Positions 36,258 through 45,705 are shown, numbered from the stretch's first letter. The stretch: 64,000 nucleotides of DNA from Marinifilum flexuosum (GCF_003610555.1 NZ_RAPQ01000008.1:124001-188000), one strand, 5' to 3'. Numbers and translations are program-made. The notes: a model not told the origin generated them from the sequence alone.

Positions 36258-37295
36258 ATGCCAAAAAAATTCCTAATCATTCGATTTAGTTCCATTGGAG
36301 ATATCATTCAATGCATGACAGCTGTTGACGGTATTTTGAACCATTATCCTGATGCAGAGATTCATTGGATTGCAAGAAAAGATATGTCCTCTTTTTTAGC
36401 TATGGATCAACGAATTCATAAGGTTTGGGGATTTGATCGACAAGATGGATTTAAAGGCATTCTGCAGCAAGCAAAGCAGCTTAAACAGGAAAAGTTCGAC
36501 TATGTATACGATGCACACTCAAATATCCGCTCTCTCATTCTAAAGACTGTTTTGGCTCCAATTTGGAAACGCTGTTTTGGAATAGGTCCAAAGTTTACAA
36601 TGAGAAGTAAGAATCGAATCAAAAGAGTCTTGCTCTTCAAATTTGGAATTGATTGTTTTCCAATGCCTTTTAAAGGGATGCTTTCTTTTCGTAAGCCTCT
36701 GGAAAAATGGGGAATTACGAATTACTCTAAGGTAAATGAAGATTGGTATTTTCCTCTTGATTTAAAAGAGAAGATAAATCAGCAAGTTTTTGAGAGCCTA
36801 AAAGGTGAAAAGAGCAAGTTGATAACAATGGTTCCTTCTGCTGCCTGGCAAATGAAAAGATGGCCTGTGTCACACTGGCAAAAACTTGTGAATTTACTTC
36901 CTGATTATCACTTTATGATTCTGGCTGGTCCGGATGATGTATTCTGCAAGGAAATTGAAGAAGTTGCTCCCGACCGAGTGCTTAATCTGAGTGGAAAAAC
37001 CAATTTGTTGGCATCTTGCTACCTGGTTCAAAAATCAAATTTGGTTATATCTGGAGATACAGGGTTCTTGCATGCCGCAGATAAATTTAAAATACCAGCT
37101 CTTTCTTTAATGGGACCAACTGCATTTGGGTTTACTACGGGTGATCACATTAAAACATTGGAAGTTGATATGAAATGTCGTCCATGCACAAAGGATGGAT
37201 CTGGCAAGTGCAAAATGAATATTTACCAGCAATGTATGGTGGATATTACTCCTGAGTGGCTGGCTGATGAGGTGAAAATGTTAATGGAATCTTAA
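36258..37295 (+). CDS. Glycosyltransferase family 9 (heptosyltransferase-like)
   Basis: 345-residue cytoplasmic/peripheral-membrane GT-B enzyme of the GT9 family that transfers heptose or a related sugar during LPS core assembly. It has the N-terminal FLIIRFSSIGDIIQCMTAV motif, the linker MVPSAAWQMKRWPVSHWQKL and the C-terminal donor-site motif ISGDTGFLHAADKFKIPALS followed by MGPTAFGFTTG. A Cys cluster near the end (CRPCTKDGSGKCKM) also occurs in other GT9 proteins. It has its own promoter box; the next gene is unrelated. Confidence 0.92.
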   Translation: MPKKFLIIRFSSIGDIIQCMTAVDGILNHYPDAEIHWIARKDMSSFLAMDQRIHKVWGFDRQDGFKGILQQAKQLKQEKFDYVYDAHSNIRSLILKTVLAPIWKRCFGIGPKFTMRSKNRIKRVLLFKFGIDCFPMPFKGMLSFRKPLEKWGITNYSKVNEDWYFPLDLKEKINQQVFESLKGEKSKLITMVPSAAWQMKRWPVSHWQKLVNLLPDYHFMILAGPDDVFCKEIEEVAPDRVLNLSGKTNLLASCYLVQKSNLVISGDTGFLHAADKFKIPALSLMGPTAFGFTTGDHIKTLEVDMKCRPCTKDGSGKCKMNIYQQCMVDITPEWLADEVKMLMES

Positions 37296-37374
37296 ATCAG
37301 ACTAATAAGTATTTTAATTTTTCCTACTTCGTATTTTTAATGATATCTTAGTTTTTAAATCAAAACAAGAATTC

Positions 37375-38040
37375 ATGAAAAAAATTGCATTACTACTAAT
37401 GGTTTTGGTAGGAGTTTATACTAGCCATACAATTGCCCAAAACAAAGAGACAAAAGAATGTAAGAAAGAATGCTGTTCTAAAAAGAAATGTGAAAGCAAA
37501 AGTTTTTACAGCTATAAAATGAGCTCTCTGCAGGGCGAAGAGGTAAAACTCAAGAAATATAAAGGAAAAGTGGTTTTGGTGGTTAATACGGCAAGTAAAT
37601 GCGGATTAACACCACAATACAAAGGTTTGGAAGCCATGTACCAAAAGTACAAAGATCAAGGATTGGTGATCTTGGGTTTTCCTTGCAATCAGTTTTTAGA
37701 ACAGGAACCCGGAACGGCTAGGGAAATTGGAGAGTTTTGTCAGAAAAACTACGGCGTAAGTTTTCCAATGTTCGATAAAATTGAAGTTCGTGGCGAGAAT
37801 GCCCATCCGCTTTATAAAATGCTAACTTCAGAAAAATCATTCAAAGGCTTTGATGATTCAGAATCAGGACAGAAATTCAAGGGCTTTTTAAGTCAGAAAT
37901 TTCCGGAAATTTACGAGGGAGATGGTGTGAAGTGGAACTTTACAAAATTCTTAATCGACAGAGATGGTAAGGTGGTTCAGAGAATTGAACCAAATATTAC
38001 ACCTGAAAGTATGGAAGAGGATATTAAGAAATTACTATAA
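37375..38040 (+). CDS. Exported glutathione-peroxidase-family thiol peroxidase (Cys type)
   Basis: Periplasmic peroxide-reducing enzyme. After a Sec signal ([17 protein letters not shown]) comes a short Cys/Lys-rich stretch [11 protein letters not shown] (29-39), then the GPx domain: [14 protein letters not shown] with peroxidatic Cys76 (codon TGC, so not selenocysteine), GFPCNQF with the structural Gln, and [13 protein letters not shown] with the Trp-Asn pair. Bacterial Cys-GPx proteins normally use thioredoxin-like reductants. The cysteine-rich insert before the domain is unusual and might bind metal or take part in disulfide exchange (inference). Confidence 0.93.
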   Translation: MKKIALLLMVLVGVYTSHTIAQNKETKECKKECCSKKKCESKSFYSYKMSSLQGEEVKLKKYKGKVVLVVNTASKCGLTPQYKGLEAMYQKYKDQGLVILGFPCNQFLEQEPGTAREIGEFCQKNYGVSFPMFDKIEVRGENAHPLYKMLTSEKSFKGFDDSESGQKFKGFLSQKFPEIYEGDGVKWNFTKFLIDRDGKVVQRIEPNITPESMEEDIKKLL

Positions 38041-38042
38041 AG

Positions 38043-38072
38043 AAAAAGAGCTCCAATTTGGAGCTCTTTTTT
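38043..38072. terminator. Bidirectional terminator
   Basis: 12-bp perfect stem AAAAAGAGCTCC / GGAGCTCTTTTT around AATTT, with A and T runs on both sides; it lies between convergent stop codons of the peroxidase and lipid kinase genes. Confidence 0.92.
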
Positions 38073-38077
38073 GTTAT

Positions 38078-38953
38078 CTACGAAAGTATTTTAAGACTAT
38101 TTGCATCTACCTTTAATTTGATTTTTTCACCAATAACAATTGGTTCTCCATCTACATGTCCGAGTTGAGAGGCATGAACAATTTCTACTTCATCAAACTT
38201 AAACTCTTTGAACAAAGAGGAGCTTTCGATTTTCCTCGTAAAAGTTTTAATGGTTAAAGATGGGATTTGATACCACTTTGGTTTCTGCAACAGACAAAGG
38301 TTTAATTTTCCATCATCAATTTTAGCAGAAGGAGCGATGAATGCATTGTTGCCAAATTGAGATGAATTACAAAAACTCAACATCATGCCTTCTTCAATAC
38401 ATAAACGGTTGTTGGTTGTTAATTTGAATTTTTGACATTTAAATGTTCGGAAACTTGTTAAAACAGCCTTTATGTAGGAAGTAAATCCTCGAGAATTCAT
38501 ATTGGCAAACTGGTGAGAAATAAGCGCATCAAATCCAATACCCGCTACATTCACAAAACGATACTCATTGATACAAGCAGTATCCATTGATTTGATTTTA
38601 GCCTTATTAAGGTGTTGAATTGCTTTTTTTGCATTCATAGGAATACCAAGATGTCTTGCTAATCCATTACCTGATCCACAAGGAATAATACCCATGGCAA
38701 CATTGGAGAATGTCAAGGCACTAGCTATCTCATTAATTGTTCCATCTCCTCCTATTGCAATTACCAGATCAAATCCATTCTCTATGGCTTTTTTTGTAAG
38801 CTCAGATGCATGACCTGCATATTGGGTCATTTCAATTGTTAATTGAAATTTGGATTCGTCTAAATGTTGCTTTAGCAGATTTTTGATATGTTTTTGTTTG
38901 CCATTCCCAGAAATTGGATTGATAATGGCAAGTGTATTTAATTTGTCTTGCAT
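38078..38953 (-). CDS. Diacylglycerol kinase-family lipid kinase (DagK/YegS type)
   Basis: 291-residue soluble lipid kinase. It carries IINPISGNGKQ at the start, the nucleotide-binding GGDGT at 68-72 in AIGGDGTINEIASAL, IPCGSGNGLARHLGIP, and the C-terminal HVDGEPI motif. The family phosphorylates diacylglycerol or related membrane lipids. It lies downstream of the phosphotransferase gene on the same strand (about 170-base gap). LTA-synthase-type enzymes release diacylglycerol from phosphatidylglycerol, so recycling of that product is a plausible link (inference). Confidence 0.92.
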   Translation of the reverse strand: MQDKLNTLAIINPISGNGKQKHIKNLLKQHLDESKFQLTIEMTQYAGHASELTKKAIENGFDLVIAIGGDGTINEIASALTFSNVAMGIIPCGSGNGLARHLGIPMNAKKAIQHLNKAKIKSMDTACINEYRFVNVAGIGFDALISHQFANMNSRGFTSYIKAVLTSFRTFKCQKFKLTTNNRLCIEEGMMLSFCNSSQFGNNAFIAPSAKIDDGKLNLCLLQKPKWYQIPSLTIKTFTRKIESSSLFKEFKFDEVEIVHASQLGHVDGEPIVIGEKIKLKVDANSLKILS

Positions 38954-39121
38954 TCTGTTATTTTAGTGTTCTGATAGCGTTCAACTAACGTGACAAGTCT
39001 TGTTCTTTATATGTTATTACTTCCCAAAAATAAACCAATAATTTCGACTTATCCACCATTTGAATATAGACTTGACACAGATTCGATTATCAAGTATTTA
39101 AAAGGAAACTCATATCGAGAC

Positions 39122-41032
39122 TTACTTGTTAAAATTGTACCCTTTGTGGTGAAACAAATAGCTGGCTGTTTGATAATATGTAATCGCATCTTTCAGTTCA
39201 GATTTGTTTAGTTTACAGGCCTTTTGATCACCATTTTCAATTGAATAGGATTCAATTCGTTTTGTTGGCAACTGAACGGTGAGTAAATTATTTTTTAGCA
39301 AGCCAATTTTCTGATAAGTTCCAATTAAAGCTCTATCAGGATGATCTAAGAGAATATCTTTACCGAAAAATTTAGATGTATAATCCATATTCAATAATCC
39401 CATAACGGTTGGGGCAAAATCAATTTGAGAAGCCATTGTTTTTACTTCTCTGGCTTTAATAATTCTCGGAGCGTAGATCATAAGTGGGATATGATATTTT
39501 TTTACTGGCAAAGAGGTTTTTCCAGCACTTGAAGCACAGTGATCAGCTACAATTACAAATAAAGTGTTGTTGAACCACTCATGTTTTCTTGCTTCACGTA
39601 GGAATTTGGCAATTGCATAGTCGGTATATTTTACTGCACCTTTTCTTCCGGTATGTGAAGGAATATCAATCTTACCTTCGGGGTAAGTATATGGCCTGTG
39701 ATTCGAGGTTGTCATGATAAAATTGTGGAATGGTTTCCCTGAATGATGGGCTTTGTCAGCAACCTGCATTGCTTTTGCAAAAAGATCTTCATCGCAAACA
39801 CCCCATGCATTTTCGAAAGTGATTTCTTCTTTTTTGAAATCTGATTTATCCACAATATTGTAACCACTGTTCCCGAAGAAATAGTTCATATTGTCAAAAT
39901 AACCATTCCCTGCATAAATGAAATTGGTATTGTAACCTTTCGATTTTAAGACATTACCCAAAGTAAACATTCCTTCATTTTTTGGACGCTTTACAATAGA
40001 GTACCCGGGTGTTGGAGGCAAAGAAAGCGTTAGGGCTTCCATGCCTCGAACAGTTCTTGTTCCCGTTGCATAAAAGTTGGTGAAAAACAATGATTGTTGA
40101 GCAATGGTATCCATGTTTGAAGTAATATTATCAGTTCCACCAAATTTAGTAAAGAATGATCCGCTCAAACTCTCTACAGTAATCATCATTACATTGTAAT
40201 TTTTGTCTTCACCCGGGTAAGTGATTTTTCGAGTTACATCAAATACATCATTACTGATAAATTCACTGTTTGAAGTTTTAATAAGCTTTCTCAAATTGGA
40301 AAAAGCTTCCTTATCATCCATTGATTCGTAGAACGATTTGTAATCCAACTCGTTGTTTCTGAAAGCTGAAAATACCTGATATATGCCATTATGAGCCAAT
40401 TCATTTGAATAAGTGTTCTCTGGGATTTCAGCCGAGGTTTTATCAATTGTAAGAAAGGCTATTGTTGGGATCATCCAAAGTACAACACTGGTGATTAATC
40501 GCTTTACAAATTTGGATTCGGAGTTAATACATTGGTCAAACTGCCTTTTAACCAAAGCAAAGATTCCTCCCGAAAGTACAAGCATTCCAAAAATAATAAT
40601 TGGCATTGGATAAGATTCTTTAATATTGGAAATCACCTCGTGTGTATAAATCAGGTAATCCACCGCAATGAAGTTGTATCTTACGCTAAACTCTTCCCAG
40701 AAAAACCATTCTCCAATTCCAGAAAACACAAGAATCCCAATGCTAATTGTGAAGAAAGCATATGATATCCAACGGTGAATTTTGCTGTTGAAGATTTTGT
40801 CAGGAATGATTAAAAGATACAATACAAATGGAATGATGAAGTACGATATGGCAATCAAATCGTAGAACAGACCGAATGTATAGATTTTAAAGAATCGAAT
40901 GACGCTTAACTCAACATTCTGAAAATCTTTAATTAAAAGAATAGTTCTTACCAAAAAAGATAAGGCAATGAAAATTAAACTGAATATGGCCAAACCACCA
41001 TAACGACTTTGTAGGATGTTTCTGAACTTCAT
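39122..41032 (-). CDS. LTA-synthase-family membrane phosphotransferase (sulfatase fold)
   Basis: 636-residue inner-membrane enzyme: five N-terminal helices (IFSLIFIALSFLVRTILLI through GMLVLSGGIFALV) and a periplasmic alkaline-phosphatase/sulfatase-type domain from about residue 250. Metal and nucleophile motifs are MMITVESLSGSFFTKFGG, the Thr-containing TGTRTVRGMEALTLSLPP, and IVADHCASS. Family members move phosphoglycerol or phosphoethanolamine from lipids to glycans or proteins. The frame is open 57 bases further upstream, but the ATG opening MKFRNILQSRYGG is preferred. The identical 18-bp direct-repeat operator found before the GT2 gene lies 50 bases upstream, tying it to that regulon. 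Confidence 0.9.
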   Translation of the reverse strand: MKFRNILQSRYGGLAIFSLIFIALSFLVRTILLIKDFQNVELSVIRFFKIYTFGLFYDLIAISYFIIPFVLYLLIIPDKIFNSKIHRWISYAFFTISIGILVFSGIGEWFFWEEFSVRYNFIAVDYLIYTHEVISNIKESYPMPIIIFGMLVLSGGIFALVKRQFDQCINSESKFVKRLITSVVLWMIPTIAFLTIDKTSAEIPENTYSNELAHNGIYQVFSAFRNNELDYKSFYESMDDKEAFSNLRKLIKTSNSEFISNDVFDVTRKITYPGEDKNYNVMMITVESLSGSFFTKFGGTDNITSNMDTIAQQSLFFTNFYATGTRTVRGMEALTLSLPPTPGYSIVKRPKNEGMFTLGNVLKSKGYNTNFIYAGNGYFDNMNYFFGNSGYNIVDKSDFKKEEITFENAWGVCDEDLFAKAMQVADKAHHSGKPFHNFIMTTSNHRPYTYPEGKIDIPSHTGRKGAVKYTDYAIAKFLREARKHEWFNNTLFVIVADHCASSAGKTSLPVKKYHIPLMIYAPRIIKAREVKTMASQIDFAPTVMGLLNMDYTSKFFGKDILLDHPDRALIGTYQKIGLLKNNLLTVQLPTKRIESYSIENGDQKACKLNKSELKDAITYYQTASYLFHHKGYNFNK

Positions 41033-41081
41033 GTTTTTTGAATTGCGGGATTTGTAATAGGATTCAAAAAAACTGAGCGTT

Positions 41082-41099
41082 TCTAACAAAAATCTAACA
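41082..41099 (-). promoter_or_regulatory. Direct-repeat operator candidate, site 1 (two TGTTAGA, 11-base period)
   Basis: On the minus strand TGTTAGATTTTTGTTAGA, identical over 18 bases to 47136-47153. Heptamer direct repeats with an 11-base period are the usual binding pattern of dimeric OmpR/PhoB-class regulators. It stands 50 bases before the phosphotransferase start codon. No clear -7 box follows at the expected place. Confidence 0.65.
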
Positions 41100-41138
41100 A
41101 TTGGTTTAGATGTCTGAAAAAGAATATTAAAAAATCTT

Positions 41139-41172
41139 AAAAGCTCACTTTTACAGTTATAAGTGAGCTTTT
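41139..41172 (-). terminator. Terminator of the Fe-S protein gene
   Basis: 12-bp perfect stem AAAAGCTCACTT / AAGTGAGCTTTT with a 10-base loop, T-rich on both sides, 11 bases past the stop of the minus-strand Fe-S gene. It separates that gene from the operator and start of the phosphotransferase gene. Confidence 0.88.
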
Positions 41173-41182
41173 AAAGAATGTT

Positions 41183-42529
41183 CTATTGAAACAATGATGA
41201 AATAGGACCAATTAAAAATATCACAAGATGGAAAAGGATAGTGATATAGAGAATCCATTTACCTGGGTCGGTTTTACTTACTTTTTTTACAGATATATAT
41301 GTCGCATAACAAAGCCCCAAAATTCCCAAAACAAGAACCAGGTTGTTCACCCAAGCTAACGGATTGAGAGCAATTTCCTTATTGAAAATTAGATTTGCAT
41401 ATTGCAAACCATCTGGTTGTTCGAGGGCATATTGCCAATATGGAATTCTTGAACTGGTTTTTAACAAGGCTTTGAATACATGTCCAAATGCTACCAATGG
41501 CAAAAGATGAATGGCAAGTTTTTGAAGGCTTTGTTTCCATGAAGTTTTTCCATTTACTTTAAGTAGGAAAGAGATGAATCCCATAAAAATAGCAGGAACA
41601 AGAAGGAAGAGAATCAATGCTTCAAACAAGCCGTATGGAATAGCCTCACTACCGATTAATTTGTTGAGGTGTGAAGGAATGAAACGAATAATGGTATTAC
41701 TTGTTTCCCAAGATGAAAGGTTCTCATAGCAAACAAAACCAAGAAGTACCATCAACATTCCTATTTCAGACCATAAAAGCTTTTTTAAGTCGAAATTTTG
41801 GTAAGAACTTTTAATTCTTTTGAGAGTGATATTGTTGTTTGAGCAGGATTTTACACATTGAGTACAAAGAATGCAAGTTCTGTTATCGGTAATGTTAGCT
41901 GGATACAAGTTTGAAGAACACGATCTTCCAATCAATTTGTATTGATTTTCTTTTGAGATACAATCCTTGGTTTTACATGAATGGCAAGTGACCTGATTCT
42001 TAACTCTTATGCCAAAGTGAGACAGAAGAGAATACAATCCTAATAGTTTACCTACAGGACATAAATAGGAACAAAAGGCTCTTTTTTCATAAATGATTGA
42101 CAAGATTACAGCCAAGCCCATTAGTGATAAAAGATAATAAGCCATAAGGTTAGGATAACGATGAATTCCCCAAGTATGTATGGCAACTATGGCAATAAAT
42201 GCGTAGAAAATGGTAATCATCCATCCTGATTTCAGGAATTTGGGAACTTTTCGCTTCAAACCAATACGATTAGCAATTGCTGATAAAAGTTCAATTGGGC
42301 AGATGCTACACCAATGTCGTCCGAAAAATACGGCAGTTAACACAATTACAGGCCACCAATACGACCATACAATTAAATTGGATAAGTTGGTATTTCGCAA
42401 TTGTTTTACAAGAGCAGGATCACTGGTTGTAACATTAATTGCTCCTAAAACAAGAAGTGTAAATATTAGAAGTGATAGGATCTGAAATACAAGAGGGTAG
42501 AGTTTAGATTTATATAATTTTTCAATCAT
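41183..42529 (-). CDS. NapH/NosR-like polytopic 4Fe-4S membrane protein
   Basis: 448 residues with about ten hydrophobic segments and several cysteine motifs. Two C-x3-C-P sites (RHWCSICPIELLSA and FCSYLCPVGKLLGLYS) of the NapH/NosR/CcoG type sit at membrane edges, followed by a cytoplasmic ferredoxin-like part (CHSCKTKDC ... CILCTQCVKSC) that can hold two 4Fe-4S clusters. Relatives pass electrons across or along the membrane. The gene sits 69 bases after the small secreted protein gene and ends the lipid-modification operon at its terminator. Why a redox protein belongs there is unclear; it may drive a redox step on the sugar or be unrelated. Confidence 0.8.
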   Translation of the reverse strand: MIEKLYKSKLYPLVFQILSLLIFTLLVLGAINVTTSDPALVKQLRNTNLSNLIVWSYWWPVIVLTAVFFGRHWCSICPIELLSAIANRIGLKRKVPKFLKSGWMITIFYAFIAIVAIHTWGIHRYPNLMAYYLLSLMGLAVILSIIYEKRAFCSYLCPVGKLLGLYSLLSHFGIRVKNQVTCHSCKTKDCISKENQYKLIGRSCSSNLYPANITDNRTCILCTQCVKSCSNNNITLKRIKSSYQNFDLKKLLWSEIGMLMVLLGFVCYENLSSWETSNTIIRFIPSHLNKLIGSEAIPYGLFEALILFLLVPAIFMGFISFLLKVNGKTSWKQSLQKLAIHLLPLVAFGHVFKALLKTSSRIPYWQYALEQPDGLQYANLIFNKEIALNPLAWVNNLVLVLGILGLCYATYISVKKVSKTDPGKWILYITILFHLVIFLIGPISSLFQ

Positions 42530-42598
42530 TTTTTCATTTGTAATTTAACATGAGAATTGGGAATCAATAGGCATACTGATTCGTAGAAATTGGATGTG

Positions 42599-42961
42599 TT
42601 AAATTAATGAAGGTGGGGATAATGAATTATTCAAATATAAAAAGCGATCTGATTTAGATGATATTAAGTTGTTGTGAGTAAGAATTTCAAATTCATAAAA
42701 AACAGAGGAGCAGTTACAGTTTTTAGTCTCTGTGAATTCTAAGTGTGGAAAGGGAAGTTTTAGGTCACTATCCTTAAAGGATAGGTAAAAAACAGCATGT
42801 AATAATTCGTCAGTATTTTTCTCTTCGTTTTTAGAATTGCGGCTCTGTAAAAATTCAAATACCTCTCCTGTTTCAGCATGAATATCATGTTTATGTGGAA
42901 TAATCCTTTCCGAAATAGAGGAAAGAAATGCGAGTAATAATATGAATTGCAGAGTTCTCAA
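42599..42961 (-). CDS. Small secreted hypothetical protein
   Basis: 120 residues with an N-terminal hydrophobic segment (LQFILLLAFLSSIS) that may be a signal peptide. It then has a His-containing RIIPHKHDIHAET and a CNCSS pair. No family recognised. Translation starts eight bases after the epimerase stop, so it belongs to the same operon. A role as accessory or metal-binding protein is a guess. Confidence 0.6.
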   Translation of the reverse strand: MRTLQFILLLAFLSSISERIIPHKHDIHAETGEVFEFLQSRNSKNEEKNTDELLHAVFYLSFKDSDLKLPFPHLEFTETKNCNCSSVFYEFEILTHNNLISSKSDRFLYLNNSLSPPSLI

Positions 42962-42969
42962 TCTAATGA

Positions 42970-43971
42970 TTATGCAACGATTTCTCTAACATTTATTTTC
43001 TTATACCATTCTACGAAAAGTTTAATCCCTTCTTCAAATGAAACTTTAGGAGAATATTCAATAAGTTCTTTGGCTTTGTTTATATCAGCAAATGTTCGAT
43101 TTACGTCGCCAGCTTGCATTGGAAGACGGTTGATGTTTGGGATAATTCCAGAAGCTTTAGAGATGGCTTCTATCATTTGATTTAAGGGTATTGGATAACT
43201 GTTACCAAGGTTAATAGTTTCAAATACATTTTCGCTTTTAAAAAGGAACTCACAAACTTTAACAATTCCATCAACAGTATCATCTACAAAGGTATAATCT
43301 CTTGCTGTACTTCCATCTCCAAATACAAGAATGGGTTCTTCATTCATCATCAATCTCAGAAATTTGTGAATTGCCAGATCTGGTCGCTGACGAGGACCAA
43401 AAACAGTAAAGAATCGCATGTTAACGATATCTAGATTATACAGATGATGATAGGAATGATTTAAGATTTCACAAGCTTTTTTTGAAAAGGCATAGGGAGA
43501 AATCACATGATCGACATTTTGATCTTCAGCGAATGGAACTGTAGAATTGTTTCCATACACCGATGAGGATGATGCAAAGGCCAGTTTTTTAATTCCTTTT
43601 TCATTCATGAAATCAAGGATGTTTCTAGTAGCTGTGATATTACTATCGATATAACTTTGAGGAGCTTCTATTGACGGTCGAACACCGGCTTTGCCTGCCA
43701 AGTGGACAATGAGAGATACATTTTCCTGTATCATGTTTAATACACCAGTTTGGCAAAGGTCTAATTGGTAAAATTTAAAAGCTTTGTTTCTTTTAAATCC
43801 TTCCATATTCTCCATCTTTAAATCTATGGAATAATAGGGATCAAAATTATCGACACCTACAACCTGATAACCCAGATTTAAAAGCTTTTCACACAAATGC
43901 GAACCAATAAATCCAGCACATCCTGTTACAAGAATGCTTTCTTTTAATCTGTTTTCTTGTTTAATTTCCAT
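42970..43971 (-). CDS. NAD-dependent epimerase, UDP-glucuronate 4-epimerase-like
   Basis: 333-residue extended-SDR nucleotide-sugar epimerase. The Rossmann motif GCAGFIGSH is at the start, the active-site Ser in FASSSSVYG and the Y-x3-K as YAFSK. FDPYYSIDLK and the MRFFTVFGPRQRPDLAI segment are characteristic of UDP-glucuronate 4-epimerases (UDP-GlcA to UDP-GalA; LpsL/GAE type). The reading frame overlaps the end of the ArnT-like gene by 11 bases. It would supply the uronic acid donor for the lipid-linked sugar pathway encoded beside it. Substrate assignment is by motif and context only; UDP-glucose 4-epimerase activity is the main alternative. Confidence 0.87.
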   Translation of the reverse strand: MEIKQENRLKESILVTGCAGFIGSHLCEKLLNLGYQVVGVDNFDPYYSIDLKMENMEGFKRNKAFKFYQLDLCQTGVLNMIQENVSLIVHLAGKAGVRPSIEAPQSYIDSNITATRNILDFMNEKGIKKLAFASSSSVYGNNSTVPFAEDQNVDHVISPYAFSKKACEILNHSYHHLYNLDIVNMRFFTVFGPRQRPDLAIHKFLRLMMNEEPILVFGDGSTARDYTFVDDTVDGIVKVCEFLFKSENVFETINLGNSYPIPLNQMIEAISKASGIIPNINRLPMQAGDVNRTFADINKAKELIEYSPKVSFEEGIKLFVEWYKKINVREIVA

Positions 43972-45700
43972 AGTCCTTTGTTTTATTCATTTCTATAGCG
44001 GTAGCTTCTGAAAATGTTTTGTCAGCAATTGAAATGGGACTTACCAAACTGACATATTTCTTAAAATGTTCTTTGTATCGATTTTTCCCAAACCTGTTCT
44101 TATTGTTATCGTATTGACCTATAATGTCAAGTTTAATTTTGTTCATTTGGGCTTTGGTAAACAAAGCTTTTGGGTTTTCAGTTGAGATGACCAAAAAGGG
44201 TTTCTCTTCAGGTAGATCAGGTTTTTCCAAGGTATTCCATTGTTTTACCTCTTTACCTATTTCATAAACCAATTCAATTGCGAGATGATCTTCACCTATA
44301 CTATAATAGTTGTATTCATGGAAATTAGTGAGTTTTCTAATCTCAGCTATGCTCTTGAAATGAGGATTTCTATTTAAGATTCCACCTGTGTGGGGAATAA
44401 TGAAGATTACAACGATTAGGAACAATGCTGTTGTGCTGAGTACCATGCCTCTTACATTTCGATTGATCCAACAGATTGCCATAAGCATTGCAATGATCTC
44501 TGAAAAAATAGAGAAAAGTGCGAAAGAATGAATTGATATCAAGTTCTCCCTTAGAAACATTACAAAAACAATAACTGGCATCGAAAAAGCGACAATGGCA
44601 ATGATCCATGTATTAATCCCAAATAAAATATGGTCTGCTTTTTTAGCGCTGTCATTCTTAAAAGCAAGGTATAGATGATGAAACAGCTGTCCTGCCAATA
44701 ACGCGCTTGGAATTAATACAGGCAAAAGATATCTGTCTTTTTTCTCAGGGATTAATGAAAGAAGAACCACAGATGATAAAGTCCATATCAATGCAAATTT
44801 GTATTCCTCTTTTGCCTTGAAATTTTTGATTGCGTAGGGAAATAGTAAACTGGTAAAAATGGCTATTGTCCAAACTCCAGATTGAATAGGAAAATTCCAA
44901 TAGTAATAGAAAGGACGAACATGGCGATTCATCCAAGAACCAGATTCCAGTTTAGCAACAGCGGCAGCTTCTTGAGCATGTGCAATTGAAATGTAAATTG
45001 GCCACCAAAAACTAATGATTGCAAATATAAGCAGACAAAGAGCAATGGGTTTCCAGTATTGTTTTAAGTTTATTTTCTTATAAACTGAGAAATACGCAAT
45101 TAAAAAGGGTAGAAGGAGAGCAAAAAATGCCACTGGACCTTTACTTAGAAAGGACAATCCTAACAAAACGCCGGCGAACGAAAACTTAATCCATAAACTA
45201 TCATTGTTATGATGATTAAAGGCGCTGTAAATAATCCAGATGGCACCCAACATGAAGCTGTGACAGAATATATCCCAAGTTCCTGTTCTGCTCATATAAA
45301 GTACATAAAAGCTGCTAACAAGAATTAGGCAGTTTGTTAAAGCTTTTATTCTATTTCCGTTTAAACTAAGGGTAAATTGGTACATAAACAATACCATCAA
45401 TGAGCCCATTATTCCAGCCGGAAACCTAAGCATACTTAAATTTTCCATGCCAAATATGTTCCCGAATATTGCGGTAATCCAAGTGGGAAATGGAGGCTTT
45501 GCCAATCGCAACTCTCCGTTCATTGTTGGTACAAGCCAATTGCCTTTTTCAATTATTTCTCGAGCGGTAACAAAGTTTCGCGCCTCCATGATATTTACAA
45601 AGAACTCATCATTAAACAGGAAAAATGAGAGGTAGCAAATAATAATTAGCAAAATGGCATGCCCATATCGATTGTTATCTAGTATTGATTGGATATTCAT
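43961..45700 (-). CDS. ArnT/PMT-type integral membrane glycosyltransferase
   Basis: 579-residue GT-C enzyme with about 12 membrane helices and a C-terminal periplasmic part. The first periplasmic loop has the acidic and KPP motifs of the ArnT/RgtA/PMT group: NIMEARNFVTAREIIEKGNW then NGELRLAKPPFPTWITAIFG. Such enzymes take a sugar from a polyprenyl phosphate carrier and attach it to lipid A, LPS core or protein. It lies five bases after the LAB_N gene and overlaps the epimerase gene, between the donor-making and carrier-loading enzymes. Lipid A or core uronic acid addition is the best prediction. Confidence 0.87.
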   Translation of the reverse strand: MNIQSILDNNRYGHAILLIIICYLSFFLFNDEFFVNIMEARNFVTAREIIEKGNWLVPTMNGELRLAKPPFPTWITAIFGNIFGMENLSMLRFPAGIMGSLMVLFMYQFTLSLNGNRIKALTNCLILVSSFYVLYMSRTGTWDIFCHSFMLGAIWIIYSAFNHHNNDSLWIKFSFAGVLLGLSFLSKGPVAFFALLLPFLIAYFSVYKKINLKQYWKPIALCLLIFAIISFWWPIYISIAHAQEAAAVAKLESGSWMNRHVRPFYYYWNFPIQSGVWTIAIFTSLLFPYAIKNFKAKEEYKFALIWTLSSVVLLSLIPEKKDRYLLPVLIPSALLAGQLFHHLYLAFKNDSAKKADHILFGINTWIIAIVAFSMPVIVFVMFLRENLISIHSFALFSIFSEIIAMLMAICWINRNVRGMVLSTTALFLIVVIFIIPHTGGILNRNPHFKSIAEIRKLTNFHEYNYYSIGEDHLAIELVYEIGKEVKQWNTLEKPDLPEEKPFLVISTENPKALFTKAQMNKIKLDIIGQYDNNKNRFGKNRYKEHFKKYVSLVSPISIADKTFSEATAIEMNKTKDYGN

Positions 45701-45705
45701 TGATG

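Noticed and set aside
37600-37602. Selenocysteine at the glutathione peroxidase active site
   Set aside because: The codon at residue 76 is TGC, not TGA, so the enzyme is a Cys type.
38990-39211. 73-codon plus-strand frame between the lipid kinase and phosphotransferase genes
   Set aside because: Its 3' half is antisense to the phosphotransferase gene and it has no recognisable domain.
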